Shown: piece after piece, positions 35,808-47,370 of the stretch
Numbering within the stretch: position 1 is the first letter of the stretch
Layout of the letters: each line of letters opens with the position of its first letter
Assembly: GCA_949752795.1 (NCBI GenBank)
Contig: OX457064.1
Coordinates: 37,506,368 to 37,570,367 of the forward strand
Length of the DNA stretch: 64,000 nt
Direction of reading: 5' to 3'
Origin: Hyperoodon ampullatus
Lineage: Eukaryota > Chordata > Mammalia > Artiodactyla > Ziphiidae
The notes under the pieces: generated by a model
What the model was told of the DNA's origin: nothing
Database searches by the model: none
What the model saw: the letters and a program-made list of their open reading frames with translations, nothing else
Translations under genes and position numbers: made by a program

Positions 35808-36714
35808 CAGGAGACTGGTTCAAGATGGCGGAGTACAAGGACATGCTCTCACTCCCTCTTGTGAGAGTAACGGAATCACAAATAACTGCTGAACAATCAT
35901 TGACAGGAAGACACTGGAAATCACCAAAAAGATACCCCACAACCAAAGGCAAAGGAGAAGCCACAATGAGATGGTAGGAGGGGTGCAGTCACAATAAAAT
36001 CAAATCCCATAACTGCTGGGTGCGTGACTTACAAACTGAAGAACACTAATACCACAGAAGTCCCCCCACTGGAGTGAAGGTTCTGAGCCCCATGTCAGGC
36101 CTCCCAACCTGGGGGTCTGGCAACAGGAGGAGGAATTCCTAGAGAATCAGACCTTGAATGCTAGCGGAATTTGATTGCAGGACTTCTACAGGACTGGAGG
36201 AAACAGAGACTCCACTCTTGGAGGGCACACACAAAGTAGTGTGTGCAACAGGACTCAGGGGAAGGAGCAGTGACCCCATAGGAGACTGAACTAGACCTAT
36301 CTGCTAGTCTTGGAGGGTCTCCTGTAGAGGGGGGATGGCTGTGTCTCACCGTGAGGACAAGGACACTGACAACAGAAGTTCTGGGAAGTACTCCTTGGGG
36401 TGAGCCCTCCCAGAGTCTGTCAATAGCCCCACCAAAGAGCCTGGGTGGGATCCAGTGTTGGGTTGCCTCAGGCAAAACAACCAACAGGGAGGGAACCCAG
36501 CCACACCTATCAGCAGAGGAGCGGGTTAAAGTTTTCCTGAGCTCTGCCCACCAGAGCAACAGCCAGCTCTACCCACCACCAGTCCCTCCCATCAGGAAAC
36601 TTGCACAAGCCTTTGAGATAGCCTCATCCACCAGAGGGCAGACAACAGAAGCAAGAAGAACTACAATCCTGCAGCGTATGGAACAAAAACCACATTCACA
36701 GAAAGATAGATAAT
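35808..36714 (+). promoter_or_regulatory. L1 5' UTR with internal promoter region
   Basis: About 900 bases, more G/C-rich than the flanks, precede ORF1. The start resembles L1 5' ends (CAAGATGGCGGAG contains a YY1-like core AAGATGGCGG). The open frames on both strands here are not known proteins. Confidence 0.75.
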
Positions 36715-37613
36715 ATGAAAAGGCAGAAAGCTATGTACCAGATGAAGGAACAAGATAAAACCCCAGAAAAACAACTAAATGAAGTGGAGATAGGCAACCT
36801 TCCAGAAAAAGAATTCAGAATAATGATAGTGAAGATGATCCAGGACCTCTGAAAAAGAATGGAGGCAAAGATCGAGAAGATGCAAGAAATGTTTAACAAA
36901 GACCTAGAAGAATTAAAGAACAAACAAGCAGAGACGAATAATACAATAACTGAAATGAAAAATACACTGGAAAGAATCAATAGCAGAATAACTGAGGCAG
37001 AAGAACAGATAAGTGACCTGGAAGACAGAGTGGTGGAATTCACTGCTGTGGAACAGAGTAAAGAAAAAGAATGAAAAGAAATGAAGACAGCATAAGAGAC
37101 CTCGGGGACAACATTAAACGCAATAACATTCTCATTATAGGGCTCCCAGAAGGAGAAGAGAGAAAGGACCTGGGAAAATATCTGAAGAGATTATATTGGA
37201 AAACTTCCCTAACATGGGAAAGGAAATAGCCACCCAAGTCCAGGAAGCGCAGAGAGTCCCACACAGGATAAACCAAGGAGAAACACGCTGAGACACATAG
37301 TAATCAAACTGGCAAAAGTTAAAACAAAGAAAAATTACTGAAAGCAGCAAGGGAAAAACAACAAATAACATACAGGGGAACTCCCATAAGGTTAACAGCT
37401 GATTTCTCAGCAGAAACTCTACAAGCCAGAAGGGAGTGGCATGACATATTTAAAGTGATGAAAGGGAAGAACCTACAACCAAGATTACTCTACCCAGCAA
37501 GGATCTCATTCAGATTTGATGGAGAAATCAAAAGCTTTAGAGAGAAGCAAAAGCTAAGAGAATTCAGCACCACCAAACCAGCTCTACAACAAATGCTAAA
37601 GGAACTTCCCTAA
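36715..37613 (+). pseudogene. L1 ORF1 (RNA-binding chaperone), broken
   Basis: The reading frame starts MKRQKAMYQMKEQDK. It meets TGA at codon 46 (36850-36852), continues in the same frame through the coiled-coil part (EAKIEKMQEMFNKDLEELKN, 36862 onward), and then shifts, apparently by a lost A near 37064-37071, ending at 37074. The RRM and C-terminal domain parts, with the ADFSAETLQARR-like stretch near 37400, are in other frames up to the natural stop at 37611-37613. A normal L1 ORF1 protein is about 300-340 residues, so the length here is right but the gene is dead. Confidence 0.9.
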
Positions 37614-37671
37614 GTTGGAAACACAAGAGAAGAAAAAGAACTACAAAAACAATCCCAAAACAATTAAGAAA

Positions 37672-40600
37672 ATGGTCATAGGAACATACATATCTATAAT
37701 TACCTTAAACATGAATGGATTAAATGCTCCACTCAAAAGACACAGGCTTGCTGAATGGATACAAAAACAAGACCCATATATATGCTGTCTACAAGAGACC
37801 CACTTCAGAACTAGGGACACATACAGACTGAAAGTGAGGGGATGGAAAAAGATATTCCATGCAAATGGAAATCAAAAGAAAGCTGGAGTAGCAATACTCG
37901 TATCAGATAAAATGGATTTTAAAATAAAGAATGTTACAAGAGAGAAGGAAGGACACTACGTAATGATCAAGGGATCAATCCAAGAAGAAGATATATGCAC
38001 CCAACATAGGAGCACCTCAATACATAAGGCAACTGCTAACAGCTATAAGAGAGGAAACTGACAGTAACACAATAATACTGGGGGACTTTAACACCTCACT
38101 TACACCAATGGGCAGATAATCCAAACAGAAAATTAATAAGGAAACACAAGCTTTAAATGACACAACAGACCAAATAGATTTAATTGATATTTATAGGACA
38201 TTCCATCCAAAAACAGCAGATTACAGTTTCTTCTGAAGTGCACAAGGAACATTCTCCAGGATAGATCACATCTTGGGTCACAATCAAGCCTCAGTAAATT
38301 TAAGAAATTGAATCATATCAAGCATCTTTTCTGACCACAATGCTATGAGATTAGAAATCATTTAGAGGGAAAAAAACCCATAAAAAACACAAACACATGG
38401 AGGTTAAACAGTACGTTACTAAATAACCAGGAGATCACTGAAGAAATCAAAGAGGAAATAAAAAAACACCTAGAGACAAATGACAATGAAAACACGATGA
38501 CCTAAAACCTATGGGATGCAGCAAAAGCAGTTCTAAGAGGGAAGCAATACAATCTTACCTCAAGAAACAGAAAACATCTCAAATAAACAATCTAACCTCA
38601 CACCTAAGGAACGAGAGAAAGAAGAACAAACAAAACCCAAAGTTAGTAGAAGGAAAGAAATCATAAAGATAAGAGCAGAAATAAATGAAATAGAAACAAA
38701 GAAAACAATAGCAAAGATCAATAAAACTAAAAGCTGTTTCCTTGAGAAGATAAACAAAATTGATAAACCATTAACCAGACTCATCAAGAAAAAGAGGGAG
38801 AGGACTCAAATCAATAAAATTAGAAATGAAAATGGAGAAGTTACAACAGACACCGCAAAAATACAAAGCATCCTAAGAGACTACTACAAGCAACTCTATG
38901 CCAATAAAATGGACAACCCGGAAAAAATGGACAAATTCTTAGAAAGGTATAACCTTCCAGGACTGAACCAGGAACAAATAGAAAACATGAACAGACCAAT
39001 CACAAGTAATGAAATTGAAACTGTGATTAAAAATCTTCCAACAAACTGAAGTCCAGGGCCAGGTGGTTTCACAGGTGAATTCTATCAAACATTTAGAGAA
39101 GAGCTAACACCCATCTTTCTCAAACTCTTCCAAAAAAAGCAGAGGAAGGAACACTCCCAAACTCATTCTATGAGGCCACCATCACCCTGATACCAAAACC
39201 AGACAAAGATGTCACAAAGAAAGAAAATTACAGACCAATAGCACCGATGAAAATAGATGCAAAAATCCTCAACAAAATACTAGCAAACAGAATCCAACAA
39301 TACATTAAAAGGATCATACACCACGATCAAGTGGGATTTATCTCAGGGATGCAAGGCTTCTTCAATATACACAAATCAATGTGATACACCATATTAACAA
39401 ATTGAAGAAGAAAAAACATATGATTATCTCACTAGATGCAGAAAAAGCTTTTGACAAAATTCAACACCAATTTATGATAAAACTCTCCAGAAAGTAGGCA
39501 TAGAGGGAACCTACCTCAACATAATAAAGGTCATATACGACAAACCCACAGCAAACATCATTCTCAATGGCAAAAAACTGAAAGCATTTCCTCTAAGATT
39601 AGGAACAAGACAAGGATGTCCACTCTCACCACTATTATTCAACATAGTTTTGGAAGTCCTAGCCATAGCAATCAGAGAACAAGAAGAAATAAAAGGAATA
39701 CAAGTTGGAAAAGAAGAAGTAAAACTCACTGTTTGCAGATGACATGATACTATACATAGAGAATCCTAATGATGCCACCAGAAAACTACTAGAGCTAATC
39801 AATGAATTTAGTAAAGTTGCAGGATACAAAATTAATGCACAGAAATCTCTTGCATTCCTATACACTAATGATGAAAAATCTGAAAGAGAAATTAAGGGAA
39901 CACTCCCATTTACCATTGCAACAAAACGAATAATATACCTAGGAATAAACGTACCTAGGGAGCCAAAAGACCTGTATGCAGAAAACTATAAGACACTGAT
40001 GAAAGAAATTAAAGATGATACCAACAGATGGAGAGATATACCATGTTTTTGGATTGGAAGAATCAACTTTGTGAAAATGACTATATTACCCAAAGCAATC
40101 TACAGATTCAAAGCAATCCCTATCAAACTACCAATGGCATTTTTTACAGTACCAGAACAAAAACCTTAAAATTTGTATGAAGACACAGAAGACCCCGAAT
40201 AGCCAAAGCAGTCTTGAGGGAAAAAAATGGAGCTGGAGGAATCAGACTCCCATACTTCAGACTATACTACAAAGCTAAAGTAATCAAGACAATATGGTAC
40301 TGGCACAAAAACAGAAATATAGATCAATGGAACAGGATAGAAAGCCCAGAGATAAAGCCATGCACCTATGGTCAACTAATCTATGACAAAGGAGGCAAAG
40401 ATATACAATGGAGAAAAGAGAGTCTCTTCAATAAGTGGTGCTGGGAAAACTGGACAGCTACATGTGAAAGAATGAAATTAGAATACTCCCTAACACCATA
40501 TACAAAAATAAACTCAAAATGTATTCGAGACCTAAATGTAAGACCAGACACTATAAAACTCTTAGAGGAAAGCATAGGAAGAACACTCTTTGACATAAAT

Positions 40601-41458
40601 CCCAGCAAGATCTTTTTAAATCCACCTCCTAGAGTAATGGAAATAAGAACAAAAATAAAGAAATGGGACCTAATGAAGCTTAAAAGTTTTTGCACAGCAA
40701 AGGAAACTATAAACAAGATGAAAAGACAACCCTCAAAATGGGAGAAAATATTTGCAAACGAATCAATGGATGAAGGATTAATCTCCAAAATATATAAACA
40801 GCACATGCAGCTCAATATTAAAAGAACAAACAAGCCAATCCAAAAATGGGCAGAAGACCTAAATAGACATTTCTCCAAAGAAGACATACAGATGGCCAAG
40901 AAGCACATGAAAAGCTGCTTAACATCACTAATTGTTAGAGAAATGCAAATCAATACTACAATGAGGTATCACCTCACACCAGTTTAGAATGGGCATCATC
41001 AGAAAATCTACAAACAGCAAATGCTGGAGAGGGTGTGGAGAAAAGGGAACCCTCTTGCACTGTTGGTGGGAATGTAAATTGATACAGCCACTATGGAGAA
41101 CAGTATGGAGGTTCCTTAAAAAACTAAAAATAGAATTACCATATGATCCAGCAATCCCACTACTGTGCATATACCCAGAGAAAACCATAATTCAGAAAGA
41201 CACATGCACCCCAGTGTTCATTGCAGCACTATTTATAATAGCCAGGACATGGAAGCAACCTAAATGCCCATCGACAGACGAATGGATAAAGAAGATGTGG
41301 TATATATATATACAATGGAATATTACTCAGCCATAAAAGGGAAGAAAATTGGGTCATTTGTAGAGACGTGGATGTATCTAGAGACTGTTATACAGAGTGA
41401 ACTAAGTCAGAAAGAGAAAAACGAATATCGTACAGTAACGCATATATGTGGAACCTAG
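37672..41458 (+). pseudogene. L1 ORF2 (endonuclease and reverse transcriptase), broken
   Basis: The endonuclease begins MVIGTYISIITLNMNGLN and keeps ICCLQETHF. A deletion of under 20 bases near 37993 shifts the frame after EEDI. A TGA interrupts the part before SRIDHIL near 38236. The RT core [12 protein letters not shown] is present at 39734-39769, but a two-base loss just upstream puts it out of frame with the preceding part. Frames 39744-40169 and 40214-40987 carry the thumb and C-terminal regions, and the last frame ends HICGT at 41458. The length is normal; the protein is not. Confidence 0.92.
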
Positions 41459-41712
41459 AAAAATGGTACAGATGAACCGGTTTGCAGGCCAGAAATTGAA
41501 ACACAGATGTAGAGAACAAACGTATGGACACCAAGGGGGGAAAGTGACCATGGGGGTGGTGGTGTGAAGATTGGGTGATTGGGAATGACATATATACACC
41601 AATATGTATAAAATGGATAACTAATAAGAACCTGCTGTATATAAAAATAAATAAAATTAAATTAAAAAAGAAAAAAAAATTTTAAAAACCAACAAATAAA
41701 CAGGATCAACCA

Positions 41713-42537
41713 TATGTAGAGCATTACATTAAAAAAAAAGAAAAAAAACCCACCTTAAACCAATATAAGGGATGAGAAATGAGAACCCATAGTTAATCTC
41801 AACAGCTATGGTAACATGGCTACCTTTGCATCTTATGGTATGACACCTATAGTCATATTTTTTAATATCCAGTCTAGGGTAAACCTTAAGTAGTCTTTTT
41901 GCTATTTTCAAATGAATCATGGATTATCATGACATCTCAAGAATGTTTAACTAGCACAATTATTAAATAGTGGATTATATTGGCTTTCAGACATCCAAAT
42001 GTATATGATCAAATCAGCTGATAAGAAACAGCAAGATTAAGATGATACTCAAAACTTTGAATCTGTGCCCTTGAGTATAATGTATAGGCATTCATGATAT
42101 ATCTTCTTTTCTAATAATAAAATCTATTAACTTTGAATTTTTAAGAGATAGCAATGTAGCATCAGTCTTAGAAAATTTGATGGAAAAGACAGAAAGAAGT
42201 TCATTTGTAAAAATTTTAAATTTTATTTCTAGAAAAATAAAATCTCCCAGACGTTGCTATGTATATCCAAGAGCAATTTTGATTTTCCAGGATAAAGCTT
42301 CTTAACATGGGGGTAAATTGAATATGACACATTAGGTAACATGGACACTCTTACTTCCAAGCACACTCTTCCCAGGATTTTCCTAGGATCACGACAACGA
42401 TGATGTCTATTGACACATTTCATAAGTCAGAACACATCCACTTTCAAATATATCTTTTTAACATTCATCTTCCTGTGTTTTTTAAACCTGCCACATATTT
42501 CATTAGGTTCTTCAAAACCACTGTGTCCCAACAGTGA
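41713..42537. other. Unrecognised A/T-rich sequence
   Basis: No supported feature is seen between the two L1 insertions. Confidence 0.5.
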
Positions 42538-42551
42538 TTATATCAATGCTT

Positions 42552-42742
42552 TTTTTAAATTTAATTTATTTTTTATATAGCAGGTTCTTATTAGTTATCT
42601 ATTTTATACATATTAGTGTATATATGTCAATCCCAATCTCTCAGTTCATCACACCACCACCATCCCCCCAGCCACTTTCCCCCTTGGTGTCCATACGTTT
42701 GTTCTCTACATCTGTGTCTCTATTTCTGCCCTGTAAACCAGT
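42552..42742 (-). mobile_element. Severely 5'-truncated L1 3' end
   Basis: About 190 bases, complement of the L1 3' UTR, from the T-rich tail through 'AGCAGGTTCTTATTAG' to 'GCCCTGTAAACCAG'. Target duplication TTATATCAATGCTT (42538-42551) and TTATATCAGTGCTT (42743-42756), one mismatch. Same family as the full-length copy. Confidence 0.93.
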
Positions 42743-43022
42743 TTATATCAGTGCTTCTTAAAATGTCCTTTCTAGTTGCATAGAATGATCTCTCCCTCAC
42801 TTCAGGAATCTTAGCCTGCTCTTTGGGACATTCATTCACACACCACCCTTTGATGCCTTTGTTTTCTCACATAGAAATCAGAAGTCAGTTTTTTTCTTGC
42901 CTCAAACCTAAGCACATATTTCTCACCCATTAGCATCAATACTCTTTCCCCCTTCTTTCATCTTTCTTTGTAGCATATATCAAACACATAATTCAGTGTC
43001 TTTTTCTTTGGATAATTTTCTT

Positions 43023-43232
43023 TTTTTTTTTTTTTTTTTGCGGTACGCAGGCCTCTCACTGTTGTGGCCTCTCCCGTTGCGGAGCACAGGCTCCAGACAC
43101 GCAGGCCCAGCGGCCATGGCTCACGGGCCCAGCCGCTCCGCGGCATGTGGGATCTTCCCAGACCAGGGCACGAACCCGTGTCCCCTGCATCAGCAGGCGG
43201 ACTCTCAACCACTGCGCCACCAGGGAAGCCCA
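43023..43232 (-). mobile_element. CHR-2-type SINE
   Basis: Reverse-oriented full copy: T-run, GCGGTACGCAGGCCTCTCAC, body, and the CCAGGGAAGCCCA head. Target duplication GGATAATTTTCTT at 43010-43022 and 43233-43245, perfect. Confidence 0.95.
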
Positions 43233-43245
43233 GGATAATTTTCTT

Positions 43246-45735
43246 AATGGGAAAACTGCATCAGTAGCAAAAGTAACACTTCTGATCAATACCTTAAAAA
43301 ATATATTAGCCTTTGTTCTGTTTTTAATTTTAAGAGTTTCCTACATTTATACAATAAATATTGTTTCCTTTGACAAATATTCGTTCTGTCAAAGGCTTCT
43401 CGGAAGTAGGGCCTTAGGTGTTCAAGCGAACGGAGCATGACCAGAAGTGAGAACAGGGAAAGTTCATGAGGTGCAGAGCCAAGCAGACCTGGGTGTCAAT
43501 GTTCCCTCCGGAACATTTTGATCTTGTGGCCCAGGAATGGAAATCATGTCCTTTGAATCCTAAAACTATGTCCTTAAAAATGTGTCATGTAGCCCCAGGA
43601 AAAAAATTAAGGTAAAATAAATAAATAGGGGTTCAACATGAATTATGAAGGGGTACTATTCCTTCATAATTATGGAGGAAAAGTATTCCTTCATAATTCA
43701 TGTTTTTAATCCCCTAATACTATTTTTTTGTCCTTCTGTCACATTAACTTCTAATATTTGAAAAGTAGAATAGCATCTTAAGTATTTAGTGCTGGAAGAT
43801 AGCTGAGATCAAGATACAAATACATACGATATCCATAGAGAGGGGAAATAGTTAAAAATATATCCCCGAAATGTGACAGCCAGGGAGACCCTTTAACAGT
43901 GTGGTAGGGCATGCTGGCATTCATTACAAAAGATCAGGGGCCATGGTTTTGCCCCTGTTTTCAATTCAGACTCTTTCTCTTCTTGCCAGAGAGAACAGAA
44001 TCTGATTTTTTTCGTTGCCCCAACTTTACAAAGAAAATGCAGAGCACAGTCAGAACTAGACAGGCTCCTGGCTGCGTGACCATGCCTCAGGAATACTCAA
44101 CTTGCAATCAGGCATTTGATGAACATATTGGAGGAAAACAAAACCCTTTTAGAAATGCTAGTGGTGGAGAGTTGGCAATTAAAGTGACCCACAGGCAATT
44201 ACAGACACAGAGACTAATCATTTTTCTGCAAATAAAAGCAAGGGTCTTAAACGTGGGGAAGGAACAACCAGACAAAAATCATCAGGCCATAATGTGGCCC
44301 ACCCAGCCGAGAAACACCAGCCTTCAGACTGTGCAAGACAAGAAATCTAACCTGGATTTGGCTTCACATGGTAAAGGTGAGATAGGAACTGAAGATTCCT
44401 ATAGGAATCATCATTTGTCCCATATAATTTTCCTTCCTTTATGTAGTAAAATAAATCGCTGTGCAGTTTATCAATTCACATTCAAGGATTTTATGATTTT
44501 TCTAAAGCCCTGAATTAAAAAGAGATTTTCTAGGTTTTGTAATGGATGCTGGGGATAAAATCTGACTACTGGAGACAAAAACTCTGGTACTGTAAGTAAA
44601 CAGAATCAAGTACAAACCTTAGATATAAAACTGTCCCATAGAGTTCAGTAGTTCACAGCCGTGTTTGGTTAAGGATATGCATTTGATTAACCCAAGAGTA
44701 ATATCCAAGTAAATTAAGCCTTGTATTTATAAGTTTTGAACAACAGGCCCATAACAATGCATGCATCAGCTATAACACAATAATTGAATTCCAGAGAAAA
44801 TTCATATTCTGTTAAATAGGCACCCTTGATAACAAGTTTATGAGATGATACGGTTATCAGGAAATTGTTCAAAGCCTATGTTATTTTGTAAATACACCAC
44901 TAACTTCATCATCATCATTGTCATCATGTAATACTATTATTGATATTTTCATTATTAATTGGGGAAATAAGTTGGACCCTCTCACCCTATCCCCCTGAAA
45001 ACACCAAAACCACAGCTCAGCTTGGCCAGAAGCTGCTACAATGTGGACAAGTGCACAAAACAATAGACGGGGATGTGCGTGGAGGGGTGGTGGGAGCTGA
45101 ACCAGCACTGAGGGAAGCAGAACACCTGGGGAAGAGCCTCCTGCCACGAGCTGCCAGCTGAATGAAGCTTGGCAAGTGCATCTGCGGTGAGGGACGCAGG
45201 CACTAGTTTTCATTTTCTTAAACAGAGTCACGATGGCTCCTGTTGGCAACGTAGCCCCCAATCAATAGCTTTTTCCTTTCCTTTTCTTACTGCAAGTTAT
45301 TATTCTATTTCTACTCTTCCAGTTCCCTATGCCTGGAAAGAAAATCTCATATGAACCAACATCCACTTTATATTCTTATTATCCCCTATTTACCAATCAA
45401 ATTTGATTTAATTTTTGTTACAGGAACATGAGTTGTAGCAGAACAGACTGAGCATCTTAAAACTCCCTTTATTTTCTCCCCTTCAGTCCACTGCTCTGAT
45501 GGGGGTGCCATCCCCAGCCCACCACAACCACCTGTGAGAGACTCCTCCAGATCTAGCCCCAGGGTACCTCTTTCCTTCCTACTCACCCACCCTTCCTAGA
45601 AATTGTCTAGCAAATCAGGAACTCCATGGTCACAGGACAGGGGAAGGTACTGATCCCTCCTCAGGATCAGGCTGTCTGGCTTTAGAAATATTTCATCACA
45701 ATGTCTCTGATTAAACTTCAATTTCAACACCTTGT
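43246..45735. other. Unrecognised sequence
   Basis: Apart from the inverted repeat at 43635-43704 no known repeat or exon is seen. A 200-residue plus-strand frame (43911-44513) and a 126-residue minus-strand frame (44881-45261) have no recognised domain, no signal peptide and no splice context, and are treated as chance. Confidence 0.45.
43635..43704. repeat. Short inverted repeat with internal direct repeat
   Basis: AACATGAATTATGAAGG (43635-43651) pairs perfectly with its complement at 43688-43704. The 36-base loop holds TATTCCTTCATAATT at 43657-43671, repeated at 43684-43698 as part of the right arm. Outer GGGG (43628-43631) and CCCC (43711-43714) extend the symmetry imperfectly. Confidence 0.9.
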
Positions 45736-45739
45736 TATG

Positions 45740-45945
45740 CATTAGAGGCAGGTTGGCGCAGGGAGAAAAGCAAAGACACAGATTCAACCCTGACTACAGG
45801 GAATTTTGACTTTGTGACCTGGGGCAAATTGTCCTCGGTTTTACTGACACATTGGCTATTACCATAGGTCTCTAACAGGAGTGTTGCTGTGATGACACAT
45901 GAAACGTCTAACACAAATGCTGGCACGTAATAGTTAATTAATGAA
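45740..45945 (+). repeat. MIR SINE
   Basis: GATTCAACCCTGACTACAGGG, TTTGTGACCTGGGGCAAATTG, CTCGGTTTTACTGACACATTGG and 'TGCTGGCACGTAATAGTTAATTAATG' follow the MIR consensus from B box to end. Confidence 0.75.
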
Positions 45946-46435
45946 TAGTAACTAATTACTTATTATGTCTTAAACCCTTACTCAAAATCAATTTACTTTC
46001 AGACAAAATGCTAACAAGTGGTTGACAAGAGATCAAAAGAAAAAAAGAAAACAACAGAAAGAGGAAAAGGGTGCTGCTAGAAACAGATAATTTCCAATTT
46101 AAAAAAAGTCAGAGGTGAATTCATAAAATAAAGGATAAGAAATACCTTTATAAATATAATGAAGATTTATAATAATAAATTAGAAGATTTAAAACTTCTC
46201 TAAGCCTTGCAACTCAGTATAACTGAGTGTTGTCACATACAGGCCTACTTACCCAACTCAAGATTGTGTAATATAATAATCCATTAGCATATTATATAAC
46301 ATTAAAATATTAATAATAATGTTAATAAGTACCCTTAGTGATGGTTAAATTAGATAAAGTGCCCTTCACTTAAAAGTTGTAGATGAAAGACAAGAAATAA
46401 AAAAATTAATAGTGAGAGTATGTTCAAGGAGAGAA
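45946..46435. other. Unrecognised A/T-rich sequence
   Basis: No supported feature was seen. Confidence 0.5.
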
Positions 46436-46439
46436 AAAA

Positions 46440-47370
46440 ATAAATAGAATAGTAATATCAATTTTAACTCAACAAGCTAATTCTAAAATTTATATGAAAT
46501 AGCAAAGCTCCAAGGAGAGTCATGAAAATTTTGAAGGAGATCAAAATGAGAACATGTGCCTTACCACTCTTCAAGACTTATCTGTTAAGTTATGATAAAG
46601 AGACTATATTATTGCTTCATAAACAAATAGGTAAGATAATAGACCAACAAAAATTAGGCCTGCATATACATAAAAACTTTACACGTGTCAGTGCGAGCAC
46701 CATAGATAAGTGGAGATCCTCAATAACTGGTGCTTAGATAACTTGTTCTCTACGTTAAACTATTAGATCCCTTGAAATTAGAACCCTGTGAAATTAAACT
46801 ATACACACACACTCACAAAATCAACTCCAAGTAGATTAACAATCTATACACAAAGAGCAAACTTTAAAAGTTTTAGAAGAAAAAAAATATAAAAGAGTAT
46901 TGTTCACATCCTCAGATTAGGAATACATTTGTTCCAAAAAGACCCAGAAAATCACAAATCATAAAAGATTCATAAATATGACACAAGAATACAATTGTTA
47001 TGCAGACACACTATTAAAAAAGAAAAAAATTATGACACATTGGGAGAAAACATTGACTGTGCATTTAATCAACCAATGATTAGTATTTAGAATATAATGA
47101 CAATATTTACAAATCAGTTAGAAAACACAAAACCCAATAATAAAGTAGGGAAAACATAAAAAGATGCATTCACTGAAAAGGAAACTCTGATGTCCAATCT
47201 AAGTATGAAATATGTTCAAGGTTACTAATAATCAGAAAATAAATTAATCCACAATGAGATACAATTATAAATCTGGCAGATAGGTAAAAAATTGAGTATA
47301 ATAATACCAAGTATTGGTAAGAATACTGAGTAATAAGAACTTTTACACATCGACAGCAAAAGTTTACATT
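46440..47370 (+). mobile_element. Old L1 ORF2 3' fragment
   Basis: Degraded ORF2 text in order: the 'TTCTAAAATTTATATG' part, the ACTCTTCAAGACTTA part, 'AGATTAACAATCTATAC', the 'GGGAGAAAACATT' segment, 'AATAAAGTAGGGAAAAC' and 'CCACAATGAGATACAATTA'. Large internal losses and many stops; no 3' UTR is seen. Confidence 0.75.

Larger units (their letters stand above)
35808..41697 (+). mobile_element. Full-length L1 (about 5.9 kb), inactive, with target duplication
   Basis: A 15-bp target duplication, AAACAGGATCAACCA, flanks it exactly (35793-35807 and 41698-41712). The 5' UTR begins with GGTTCAAGATGGCGGAG near the start and runs to 36714. ORF1, ORF2, 3' UTR (41459-41640) and an A-rich tail follow. 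The exact duplication and good preservation suggest a fairly recent cetacean-lineage insertion. Both frames are broken. Confidence 0.95.

Noticed and set aside
44881..45261. 126-residue minus-strand frame with an aspartate-rich stretch
   Set aside because: The aspartates come from a short TCATCATCA run, and nothing else supports a gene.
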